Assembly: GCA_913777465.1 (NCBI GenBank)
Contig: CAJYRQ010000036.1
Coordinates: forward strand, 1-64,000
Direction: 5' to 3'
Origin: an uncultured Chryseobacterium sp.
GTDB taxonomy: Bacteria; Bacteroidota; Bacteroidia; Flavobacteriales; Weeksellaceae
DNA: 64,000 nucleotides
Part shown: positions 1 to 7,483 of the stretch, piece after piece
How the letters are laid out: every line of letters begins with the position of its first letter
Numbering within the stretch: the stretch's first letter is position 1
Program-made: the position numbers and the translations under genes
The notes under the pieces: model-generated
What the model was told of the DNA's origin: nothing
Seen by the model: the letters and a program-made list of their open reading frames with translations, nothing else
Databases searched by the model: none

Positions 1-218
1 ATTTGGCAAGATTCAAAAGAAAGACAAAATGCTATTCCAAAAAACAGTATATGCTGGAAAATTCATTAAAATTATTATTCTTAAAACTTAATAATCAATT
101 GTGTATTTTAAATTAACAATACCAAAATTTTAAATCTGAAAGTTAAAATAAACGTCTTTAAACCGAGTGGCATCCTGTTTGAATAGTCAGCCTTACAAAC
201 CATTTAAGAAATATTATT

Positions 219-611
219 ATGAAAAAAGCAATCAAAATTTTAGGGTTATTCCTGCTGACGTTCTTTGTATTCACGGCCGTTTCATCATGCAGCGATGATG
301 ATGATCCTGCCAACAACGACTTCTTTGCAGGGACTTACAGAGGAAGCGTATCGTACAATGGCGATGGAAATAACATCAGCAGCAACGACGGAAGCGTTTT
401 CGTAACAAAAATTGCGAGCGAAACGAAATACAACTTCGCATTTTCGAACAGCATTCCGGATCTAAACGGTGTTGAATTCAACCAACAGGGTGACAATACC
501 TTGGTAATGGTAGGTTCTACCGCTACTTCCTACATCAGAATCGATAACAACGAATTGAAAATTTACTATACCAAAGATGGAAAGACATGGACAGCTAATG
601 CGACGCGTTAA
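219..611 (+). CDS. small surface lipoprotein, unknown function
   Basis: The 130-residue protein opens with a lysine-rich, hydrophobic lipoprotein signal ending in VSSC, so the cysteine near residue 24 should be lipidated. It is followed directly by SDDDD, an acidic run like the lipoprotein export signal that sends flavobacterial lipoproteins to the outer face of the outer membrane. The remaining roughly 100 residues are rich in Asn, Ser, Thr and Gly and look like a small beta-sandwich; I recognise no family. It stands alone, with a strong terminator right after it. The upstream 218 bases contain no gene I can see. Surface location is inferred from the acidic motif; the function is unknown. 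Confidence 0.75.
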   Translation: MKKAIKILGLFLLTFFVFTAVSSCSDDDDPANNDFFAGTYRGSVSYNGDGNNISSNDGSVFVTKIASETKYNFAFSNSIPDLNGVEFNQQGDNTLVMVGSTATSYIRIDNNELKIYYTKDGKTWTANATR

Positions 612-637
612 TTAGCTTTTCATATTTTATGTCAGGG

Positions 638-671
638 CCTGCTTTTCCTTTGAGGGAAAGCAGGTTTTTTT
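638..671 (+). terminator. rho-independent terminator
   Basis: An 11-pair stem (638-648 with 654-664, one G-T pair) with a 5-base loop is followed by seven T residues. It ends the lipoprotein gene at 219-611. Confidence 0.85.
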
Positions 672-829
672 ATTTATTGCAGTGCATTTGAATTTATAAG
701 TGCTGAAGTTGTAATGTACATTTAAAATTCCGGTTACTGCATCCATGATACCACGGTTTAATCTTTTTTTAAGCTGTAATAAACTTTAGTTAAGTTTGAA
801 AAACAAGGTTTTCCAGTCTGTTTTTTATA

Positions 830-837
830 TACCTTTG
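830..837 (+). promoter_or_regulatory. -7 promoter element (TAccTTTG)
   Basis: This is an exact match to the Bacteroidota TAnnTTTG -7 consensus, 28 bases before the ATG at 866. No good TTTG -33 box lies 19 bases upstream; a TTTTCC stretch near 809-814 is the nearest candidate. Confidence 0.55.
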
Positions 838-865
838 ACTTAACAAAAAAACAAATTCATCCATC

Positions 866-1132
866 ATGAAAAAATTTTTAACCGCAATGTCTGTTGTTTT
901 AGGACTTGGACTTGCAACAGCTCAGCACACAACGCCTGCAACCGCAAAAACTCAAACGGTAAAAACAGTAAAACCGGTAAAACAGACGATGCCGGCGGCC
1001 ACCATGAAACCGGCAGCAGCCCCCGCTGCGGCGAAAATGAAGAAAGACGGGACTCCTGATAAAAGATACAAGGAGAACAAAAACCTGAAAAAGGACGGAA
1101 CTCCTGATAAAAGGTACAAAGCCAATAAGTAA
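866..1132 (+). CDS. small secreted basic protein with duplicated KKDGTPDKRYK motif
   Basis: This 88-residue protein has a clear signal peptide ending around residue 19 (ATAQ), then a low-complexity Ala/Pro/Thr/Lys linker, and finally two near-identical 11-residue units, KKDGTPDKRYK, at about residues 58-68 and 74-84. The mature protein is very basic. I know this motif only from uncharacterised small flavobacterial proteins. Periplasmic or extracellular location is inferred from the signal peptide. It has its own -7 element and a terminator, so it is probably transcribed alone. A role in binding nucleic acid or an anionic polymer would fit the charge but is speculation. Confidence 0.7.
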   Translation: MKKFLTAMSVVLGLGLATAQHTTPATAKTQTVKTVKPVKQTMPAATMKPAAAPAAAKMKKDGTPDKRYKENKNLKKDGTPDKRYKANK

Positions 1133-1172
1133 TCAACATTATAGTTGTTATTTTCATAATCAAATTTCGAAG

Positions 1173-1202
1173 ACCGGTGTATACTCATTCATCGGTTTTT
1201 TT
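1173..1202 (+). terminator. rho-independent terminator
   Basis: A 7-pair stem (1173-1179 with 1190-1196, one G-T pair) with a 10-base loop is followed by a run of T. It ends the gene at 866-1132. Confidence 0.75.
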
Positions 1203-1247
1203 GGTGCCTTATTTTCAGAAAATACCCTGCAATTCTCCAGTTATTTA

Positions 1248-1255
1248 TAAATTTG
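1248..1255 (+). promoter_or_regulatory. -7 promoter element four bases before a start codon
   Basis: TAaaTTTG lies at 1248-1255 and the GH3-family ATG is at 1260, leaving only GGCT between. If this is the promoter, transcription starts at or within a few bases of the ATG, giving a leaderless mRNA. Confidence 0.55.
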
Positions 1256-1259
1256 GGCT

Positions 1260-2759
1260 ATGCTAAACTTCCTAAAGAAAAAAGCCGCTTTATTTTGGGC
1301 AAAAAAACATGTCCGCGACACAGAAGAATTCAAAAGGAATCCTGAGAAAAACCAGGAAGCACTGCTGCTGTCCCTCACGGCTACGGCACAGAAAACCCTT
1401 TTCGGAAGAGAACATGATTTTGAAAACATCCGATCGGTAAAAGATTTTCAGGACCGCGTAAAAGTAGGCGATTACGAAAACCTTAAACCATATATCGAAA
1501 GGGTGAAAAGAGGGCAGGCCAACATTCTCTGGACGGATGTTCCCGAATATTTTGCCAAAACTTCCGGTACCACCTCCGGCGCCAAATACATCCCGATTTC
1601 CAAAGAAGGAATGCCTTTTCAGGTGAAGGGTGCCCAAAGTGCACTTTTTCATTATATAGCGAAAAAAAACAATGCCGATTTCGTAAACGGGAAAATGATC
1701 TTCCTTCAGGGAAGTCCCGAGCTTGAAGAGGTCTTCGGCATCAAGACCGGCCGGCTTTCCGGGATCGTTGCCCACCATATCCCGCAATATTTACAAAAAA
1801 ACAGGCTTCCGAGCTGGGAAACCAATATGATGGAAGATTGGGAAGCCAAGGTGGATAAAATTGTGGAAGAGACGGAAAAGGAAAACATGACGCTGATTTC
1901 CGGAATCCCACCGTGGCTGATCATGTATTTTGAAAAGCTCACCGGAAAGCACGGAAAAAAAATCAGGCATATTTTCCCCAATCTTCAGCTTATTGTAACC
2001 GGCGGGGTAAATTATGAGCCATACCGCGATAAAATGGAAGAGCTGCTGGGGGGACCGGTAGATATTGTTCAGACCTTTCCGGCTTCAGAGGGATTTTTTG
2101 CGTTTCAGGATGATTATACCAAAGAAGGATTGTTACTTTTGACCGATCACGGGATTTTTTACGAATTTATTCCGCTGGAAGAATACGGAAAGCCGGACGC
2201 AAGACGTCTGACCCTGAAGGAGGTAGAGCTTAATAAAGACTACGCCTTGATTTTAACGACCAATTCCGGGCTCTGGGCCTATTCCATCGGCGATGTGGTC
2301 AGGTTTACCGACAGGAACCCTTACCGGATCCTGGTAAGCGGCAGGACCAAACATTTTACATCTGCCTTTGGCGAGCATGTAATTGCCTTTGAAGTGGAAG
2401 AAGCCCTGAAGGCTGCGCTGGAAAAACATCCGGCACAGATTACGGAATTCCATCTTGCACCACAGGTAAACCCTTCTGAAGGACTGCCCTATCACGAATG
2501 GTGTATCGAATTTGAAAAAGAACCTGAAGATCCCGAACTTTTCAGACAGGAGCTGGACGACCAGATGAGAAAGCGAAATACCTATTATGACGACCTGATC
2601 TCCGGAAATATTCTGCAAAAGCTCCGTATTGCCAGGTTACGGAAAAATGCTTTTCAGGAATATGCCAAATCACAAGGTAAGCTGGGCGGACAGAATAAGA
2701 TACCCCGACTGGCCAATGACAGAAAAATCGCGGATTTATTGGAAATATATAAACTTTAA
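1260..2759 (+). CDS. GH3 auxin-responsive promoter family protein (adenylate-forming acyl-amido synthetase fold)
   Basis: The 499-residue protein matches bacterial GH3 proteins over its full length. The adenylate-forming phosphate loop TSGTTSGAKYIPIS lies near residue 102. An ASEGFFAFQDD segment is typical of the nucleotide-binding core, and YSIGDVVRF is the late conserved motif. Plant GH3 enzymes adenylate a carboxylic acid and join it to an amino acid; the substrates of the bacterial members are not known to me. It is cytosolic, with no signal peptide. It seems to be a single-gene unit with a -7 element placed unusually close to its ATG. The family is confident; the substrate is open. Confidence 0.88.
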   Translation: MLNFLKKKAALFWAKKHVRDTEEFKRNPEKNQEALLLSLTATAQKTLFGREHDFENIRSVKDFQDRVKVGDYENLKPYIERVKRGQANILWTDVPEYFAKTSGTTSGAKYIPISKEGMPFQVKGAQSALFHYIAKKNNADFVNGKMIFLQGSPELEEVFGIKTGRLSGIVAHHIPQYLQKNRLPSWETNMMEDWEAKVDKIVEETEKENMTLISGIPPWLIMYFEKLTGKHGKKIRHIFPNLQLIVTGGVNYEPYRDKMEELLGGPVDIVQTFPASEGFFAFQDDYTKEGLLLLTDHGIFYEFIPLEEYGKPDARRLTLKEVELNKDYALILTTNSGLWAYSIGDVVRFTDRNPYRILVSGRTKHFTSAFGEHVIAFEVEEALKAALEKHPAQITEFHLAPQVNPSEGLPYHEWCIEFEKEPEDPELFRQELDDQMRKRNTYYDDLISGNILQKLRIARLRKNAFQEYAKSQGKLGGQNKIPRLANDRKIADLLEIYKL

Positions 2760-2802
2760 TGACATTTTTTCAATTCCGGAAACGTATATTGGAAAAAAAT
2801 TA

Positions 2803-2810
2803 TAAATTTG
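2803..2810 (+). promoter_or_regulatory. -7 promoter element (TAaaTTTG)
   Basis: This exact TAnnTTTG match lies 18 bases before the ATG at 2829. A TTG at 2789-2791 is too close to serve as an ideal -33 box. Confidence 0.55.
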
Positions 2811-2828
2811 GAAAACTAAAAAATAATA

Positions 2829-3191
2829 ATGAAAGCATCTGTACTTTTAAAATCATCTTTATTGACGTCCTTATTTGTCATTTCATCTTGTGCCACTACA
2901 AAATACAGTATGGATACCGCTAAAAACGATTACTCCAATCTTCAGGCAGGGAAAATGTACACGGTGATGATGCGGGATGGTTCGAAAAACCAAAAAATGT
3001 TGTTCCGTAATGTGGAAGGAGATAACCTGATCGGAACTGCAGGCAAAAAAGACAGTACAGTTGTAACGATTCCAAAGGCTAATGTAGCGGCTGTGAGAGA
3101 CAGCAGAAAAGCAGGCATGGCCGCCGGAGCGGTCGTAATCGGAGCAGCCGGAGTAGCAGCACTAGTAATTAGTGCTTCAAGAGCGGACTAA
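2829..3191 (+). CDS. small lipoprotein with C-terminal hydrophobic segment
   Basis: The 120-residue protein has a lipoprotein signal (VISSC, Cys at about residue 21) followed by ATTKYSMD, with no acidic export run, so the inner leaflet of the outer membrane is likely. The middle part (MYTVMMRDGS, LFRNVEGD) resembles small beta-barrel proteins. The last 25 residues form a Gly/Ala-rich hydrophobic stretch (GMAAGAVVIGAAGVAALVI) that could insert in a membrane. I do not recognise a named family. It has its own promoter element and a very strong terminator. Confidence 0.7.
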   Translation: MKASVLLKSSLLTSLFVISSCATTKYSMDTAKNDYSNLQAGKMYTVMMRDGSKNQKMLFRNVEGDNLIGTAGKKDSTVVTIPKANVAAVRDSRKAGMAAGAVVIGAAGVAALVISASRAD

Positions 3192-3248
3192 AATAGATTT
3201 TATCTTTTAGTCCTCATTTAATTTTTCATTTAAAAAATTATAGATAAT

Positions 3249-3281
3249 AATAGCCTCAAGTCAATATTTGAGGCTATTTTT
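3249..3281 (+). terminator. rho-independent terminator
   Basis: A perfect 11-pair stem (3249-3259 with 3268-3278) with an 8-base loop runs into a T tract. Its distal end overlaps a TAttTTTG promoter element for the next gene. Confidence 0.9.
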
Positions 3282-3282
3282 G
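3275..3282 (+). promoter_or_regulatory. -7 promoter element embedded in a terminator tail
   Basis: TAttTTTG at 3275-3282 is followed by four bases (TCGG) and the ATG at 3287. It shares bases with the terminator of the preceding gene. The -33 position falls in the terminator stem and has no TTTG, so the promoter call is uncertain. Confidence 0.45.
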
Positions 3283-3286
3283 TCGG

Positions 3287-4522
3287 ATGATGTCGTTTAC
3301 CCCGTTACAGACGTTGAGAAACGTTGAATTCAGGAACCTTCTTACGGGAAGATTTTTTATTGTCCTTGCCTTCAGAATGCTTGCCACCTTGCTTGGCTGG
3401 TGGGTGTACCAACTTACAAAAGATCCTTTTTCTATAGGGCTTATCGGGCTTTCGGAAGTTATTCCGGCGGTAAGCTGTGCTTTATACGCAGGGCATGTAA
3501 TTGATATGAATGAGAAGAAAAAACTGCTGCTGATCTGCAATTACGTATATATTTTCCTTATCGGGCTATTGCTGATTCCCGCTTTTCTGGACGTCAGGAT
3601 GCACTTTACCGGCCATGAAATTACCTATTTCATTTATGGGGTCATTTTCTTTACGGGAATCGCCAGAGCCTTTATCGGCCCTATTATCCCGGTGATGATT
3701 CCGAAAATCGTAAAAAAAGAAAACCTCCCGAATGCCGTCACCCTGAACCAGGCAACCTTTCTGATCTCTTCGGTCTGCGGGCACGCCATCGGCGGTTTCC
3801 TAATCGGTTATTTCGGGATCAGATGGACGCTGCTGGTGATTATTTCATTGATATTTTTGGCCTCATTATTCTTTTTTCAGTTAAATAAACAGCATTCCGA
3901 ATACAAAAAAGAGAATATTAACGTTATGGATAGTATGCGGGAAGGAATTTCATACATTTTTAAGACAAAAGAGATTCTGGGAGCGCTTTGTCTGGATATG
4001 TTTGCCGTTCTTTTCGGTGGTGCCGTTGCGATGATTCCCGTCTATGCAACCGACATCCTGAAAGTAGGGGCCGAAGGTTTCGGACTGCTGAACGCTGCGT
4101 CCGATATCGGATCGATGTGTATCATCACCCTACTGTCGGTCGTTCCCTTAAAAAAGAATCAGGGAAAGATCTTGCTTGCCGTTGTTACGGGGTTCGGACT
4201 CTGCATTATCGGCTTCGGATTGTCGACCTGGTACTGGCTTTCTTTCATGTTTCTGGTGATAAGCGGCATGCTGGACGGGATTTCAGTGGTCATCAGAGGA
4301 ACCATCGTTCAGCTGAAAACCCCGGACCACATCAGGGGAAGGGTAATGAGCGTGAATTCCATATTCATTATGTCGAGTAATGAAATGGGGCAGTTTGAAA
4401 GCGGCCTATCCGCAAAATTATTAGGGGTAGTACGGTCCGTTGTTTTCGGAGGGACCATGACGGTATTAATCGCATTGGTTGTAGGAAGTACAAATCCTAA
4501 ATTAAGAAAAATGCAATATTAA
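3287..4522 (+). CDS. MFS transporter
   Basis: This 411-residue integral membrane protein has about 11-12 hydrophobic segments and the layout of the major facilitator superfamily: two bundles separated by a charged loop near residues 200-215 (QLNKQHSEYKKEN). The first cytosolic loop carries EVIPAVSCALYAGHVID, as in MFS_3/enterobactin-exporter-like carriers. It probably exports a small molecule across the inner membrane; the substrate cannot be told from the sequence. An alternative ATG lies three bases downstream at 3290. It lies directly behind a terminator and is likely a single-gene unit. Confidence 0.88.
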   Translation: MMSFTPLQTLRNVEFRNLLTGRFFIVLAFRMLATLLGWWVYQLTKDPFSIGLIGLSEVIPAVSCALYAGHVIDMNEKKKLLLICNYVYIFLIGLLLIPAFLDVRMHFTGHEITYFIYGVIFFTGIARAFIGPIIPVMIPKIVKKENLPNAVTLNQATFLISSVCGHAIGGFLIGYFGIRWTLLVIISLIFLASLFFFQLNKQHSEYKKENINVMDSMREGISYIFKTKEILGALCLDMFAVLFGGAVAMIPVYATDILKVGAEGFGLLNAASDIGSMCIITLLSVVPLKKNQGKILLAVVTGFGLCIIGFGLSTWYWLSFMFLVISGMLDGISVVIRGTIVQLKTPDHIRGRVMSVNSIFIMSSNEMGQFESGLSAKLLGVVRSVVFGGTMTVLIALVVGSTNPKLRKMQY

Positions 4523-4584
4523 ATAAATACTAGCTAAATTATTAAATAAATATTAAAAACTTAATATTAAATTTAATAATTTTT

Positions 4585-4592
4585 TATATTTG
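4585..4592 (+). promoter_or_regulatory. -7 promoter element (TAtaTTTG)
   Basis: TAtaTTTG lies 20 bases before the ATG at 4613 in a very AT-rich gap. No clear TTTG is seen at the -33 position. Confidence 0.5.
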
Positions 4593-4612
4593 TTCATAAA
4601 ATATTTTATATC

Positions 4613-5272
4613 ATGGTAAAAAAACTATTCCTTTTCTTTTCACTGGCGGCAAGTGCCTGCAGCTTTGCCCAAACGTCAACTGAAAAAAGCTTAGCGACCG
4701 AAATTGCTAAATTTGAATCTGCAAAAAAATCCGAGGACCTTCAGCAGTCGAAAGATTACTTTATGCAATATGTTAACAACCTTGCCAGAGGTGCCAAAAC
4801 TACAAAAGAAGACTGGAGGGCTTATTACTACGCTGCCTTATCAATGGTAAGAGGTGAAATCAACGCTCAGCGTGCAGGTAATATGCAGAATATTGACGAA
4901 ACTTCAGCTTTGGCAGAAAAATACCTTGCCGGAGTGTTTTTGAAAAACCCGGATAACGTAGAAGTAAACATCCTTTTATCCCAGATTTCCGTACTGAAAT
5001 CATTAAACAGTACAGACGGCGCAGCCAACCTGGCCAAAGCAAAAGAATATCTGGCTAAAGCAGAAGCAGCAGACAAAAACAATCCAAGAATTCAGGTAAT
5101 AAAAGGAGAAATCGCATTGAATTCTCCGGTGAAAAACGAAGGAGATAAAGAATTGGCAAAAACCTATTTCAATTCGGCTTTGGCTAAATTCAAGACTTAT
5201 AATAAAAAGTCAAGCCTTGATCCGAACTGGGGAAAAGAAGATGCCGAATACTATCTTTCTACCCTTAAATAA
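4613..5272 (+). CDS. secreted TPR-like protein
   Basis: The 219-residue protein has a signal peptide ending at about residue 19 (CSFAQ) and a helical body. Segments such as AEKYLAGVFLKNPDNVEVNI and AKEYLAKAEAADKNNPRIQV have the spacing of tetratricopeptide repeats, so about three degenerate TPR units are likely from residue 85 to 200. It should be periplasmic and may be a protein-binding scaffold. It ends 30 bases before the first large T9SS type B gene with no terminator between, so the two could be cotranscribed. The exact function is unknown. Confidence 0.72.
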   Translation: MVKKLFLFFSLAASACSFAQTSTEKSLATEIAKFESAKKSEDLQQSKDYFMQYVNNLARGAKTTKEDWRAYYYAALSMVRGEINAQRAGNMQNIDETSALAEKYLAGVFLKNPDNVEVNILLSQISVLKSLNSTDGAANLAKAKEYLAKAEAADKNNPRIQVIKGEIALNSPVKNEGDKELAKTYFNSALAKFKTYNKKSSLDPNWGKEDAEYYLSTLK

Positions 5273-5302
5273 CATATCATAATCCAGATAAATTTTACTG
5301 TT

Positions 5303-7393
5303 ATGAAGAAAATCTACCTTATTTTATTATTAACCCTTTCACAAATCTTTTTTGCCCAGTCCGATTGCGCGACTGCAATCCGGGTTTGCGGAAACTCAGA
5401 TATTTCCTATTTTCCTACCGGCCCCGGAGTTATTGACGACCAGGTAAATGCGAACGGAAGCTGTTTGAGCGCCAACGAACATTTTTCGGTATGGTATGAG
5501 TTCACCATTGCAACTGCCGGAACCTTAACGTTCACCATTTCTCCTCAGGCTCCTTTTACGGCCGATTACGATTTTGCAGTATATGGGCCTAATAAGACCT
5601 GTGGTACCAAAGGTGCACCGATCCGATGTAATTACGCCGGTGCCCAGCCCGCTCCCAACCAGACGGGATTACAGCTCGGCCTTACGGCTAATGCCGGTGC
5701 CTGGAGCCCTGCCATGAATGTACTTCCCGGAGAAACCTATTATCTTATTGTAGACAACTGGTCCGGTGCCAGTGCAGCAATGGCTTTCTCACTAACCTGG
5801 GGTGGTACGGCTACGTTAACTTCACCATTTAACGATCCTTCCATTCAGCCTAATCCGTTCAATCCGATCGGGCTTCCGGGAGCAACGCCTTCAGATCCGA
5901 GAATCATAGAACTTTGCGATATTACAGCGCCTTATAATTTCCAGAGCAACAGCGCCAATATTATTAACGGCAATCCGAATTTCTATGTAAAATATTACAG
6001 AACCTCCAACGATGCCCTAGGAGATGTAAATGCCATTACAGCACCGATTGTTGTAAACAACACAAACACCTACTATTATACCGTCCGGTATCAGGATCCG
6101 ACGAATCCGAACAACCCGACGAATAAATGTTTCAACATCAATGCATTTAAGTTTAAAGACGTCACCTTTAAAGCAACCAATGCCAGTCTGACGGAATGTA
6201 ACAACAACAATAACGGCACGGCGGTATACAACCTTATGAACACCACGTTATATACACCGACCCCGGGATATACCTATACGACGAAGTATTATCCGACGAT
6301 TGCGGATGCCAATAACGGAACGAACGAAATCACAACGCCATGGGCTTACACCTCATCAACCGGAGATGTATATGCGAAAGTAACCACCAATCTGGGATGT
6401 ACCGATATTGCGAAAATTACCCTAAACTTCTTCCCTGTGGTAACGGTTCAGGATATTACCCTGAGATCATGTTTCCTTGAAGCAAACCCTGCAATGGCTT
6501 CATTTGATATTACGGCAGCCCCGGTAACATCGCAGGGGGGAACCAAAACGTATTATCCGTCGATAACGGATGCCATCGCGGGAACCAATCAGATCCTGAC
6601 TCCTGCAACCTACATTTCTCCTAATGGCGTAGTTTTCGTTAAAGTAACCAATTCAAACGGATGTTATGCCGTAGCAAAGGTAACCCTGGTTGTTCTTCCG
6701 CCGGTTTATTCCAGCATTCTGGAAGATAAAATCATCTGTATGGAAGACACCACAACGCTGGATGCAGGTCCGGGATTCACTTCTTACAAGTGGAGCACCG
6801 GTGCAACGTCTCAGACCATCAACAATGTATCGGTAGGTACTTATTGGGTAGAACTTAAAACCGGAGAATGCGTAGCAAGACAAACGGTGAAAGTATATCC
6901 TGCCGAACAGCCTGTTATTTCAAACATCGATATTACCAACAACACCATAACGGCAAATGTTGTCGGAGGAACTGCTCCTTACAAATATTCACTGGACGGA
7001 ATCAAATGGCAGGACTCCAATATTTTCAACGATGTTCCGAGAGGAGACAATACCCTGTATGTAAAGGATGATTATGACTGTGATCCGATTACGGTAACGG
7101 TAGTGGTGCCAAACCTGGTCAATGTAATCACGCCAAACGGAGACGGTGTGAACGATGTGATCGACTATTCCGCTTTAGCAGGCAAGAAAGGTCTGGTTCT
7201 TAGTATCTACGACCGATACGGAGTAAAAGTTGGCCAGGCTGATAAAGCCACCGGATACAAATGGGACGGAACCACGCTGGGTAAAAAAGTACCTACGGGA
7301 ACCTACTGGTATTCGGTAGAATGGAATGAAAACGACAAGAAAAACACACCGTTCAAATTCTCCGGATGGGTAATGGTGAAAAACAGAGAATAA
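5303..7393 (+). CDS. T9SS type B sorting domain surface protein, PPC-like N-terminus (paralog 1)
   Basis: This 696-residue secreted protein has a signal peptide cut near residue 19 (FFAQ), then a domain with SDCATAIRVCGNSDISYF and a long beta-rich stretch to about residue 170 that resembles a PPC-type jelly roll. Next come two repeats of about 85 residues built around a CNNNN start and a YYPT..GTNEIT core, a short Ig-like unit (DAGPGF..YKWSTGAT), a SprB-like unit, and the T9SS type B C-terminal domain (ITPNGDGVND to the end). It should cross the outer membrane through T9SS and act at the surface, perhaps as an adhesin. It is the first of four paralogs and shares its C-terminal half with paralog 4. 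Confidence 0.9.
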   Translation: MKKIYLILLLTLSQIFFAQSDCATAIRVCGNSDISYFPTGPGVIDDQVNANGSCLSANEHFSVWYEFTIATAGTLTFTISPQAPFTADYDFAVYGPNKTCGTKGAPIRCNYAGAQPAPNQTGLQLGLTANAGAWSPAMNVLPGETYYLIVDNWSGASAAMAFSLTWGGTATLTSPFNDPSIQPNPFNPIGLPGATPSDPRIIELCDITAPYNFQSNSANIINGNPNFYVKYYRTSNDALGDVNAITAPIVVNNTNTYYYTVRYQDPTNPNNPTNKCFNINAFKFKDVTFKATNASLTECNNNNNGTAVYNLMNTTLYTPTPGYTYTTKYYPTIADANNGTNEITTPWAYTSSTGDVYAKVTTNLGCTDIAKITLNFFPVVTVQDITLRSCFLEANPAMASFDITAAPVTSQGGTKTYYPSITDAIAGTNQILTPATYISPNGVVFVKVTNSNGCYAVAKVTLVVLPPVYSSILEDKIICMEDTTTLDAGPGFTSYKWSTGATSQTINNVSVGTYWVELKTGECVARQTVKVYPAEQPVISNIDITNNTITANVVGGTAPYKYSLDGIKWQDSNIFNDVPRGDNTLYVKDDYDCDPITVTVVVPNLVNVITPNGDGVNDVIDYSALAGKKGLVLSIYDRYGVKVGQADKATGYKWDGTTLGKKVPTGTYWYSVEWNENDKKNTPFKFSGWVMVKNRE

Positions 7394-7410
7394 AACGATT
7401 GACAATAGAA

Positions 7411-7439
7411 AAAAACCGCTTGGTAAAAGCGGTTTTTTT
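7411..7439 (+). terminator. rho-independent terminator
   Basis: The stem ACCGCT/AGCGGT (7415-7420 with 7428-7433), extended by A-T pairs, is followed by seven T. It separates paralogs 1 and 2. Confidence 0.85.
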
Positions 7440-7483
7440 CACATTTAACAAACACGAAATTTAATCATATAAAATCAGTTATA

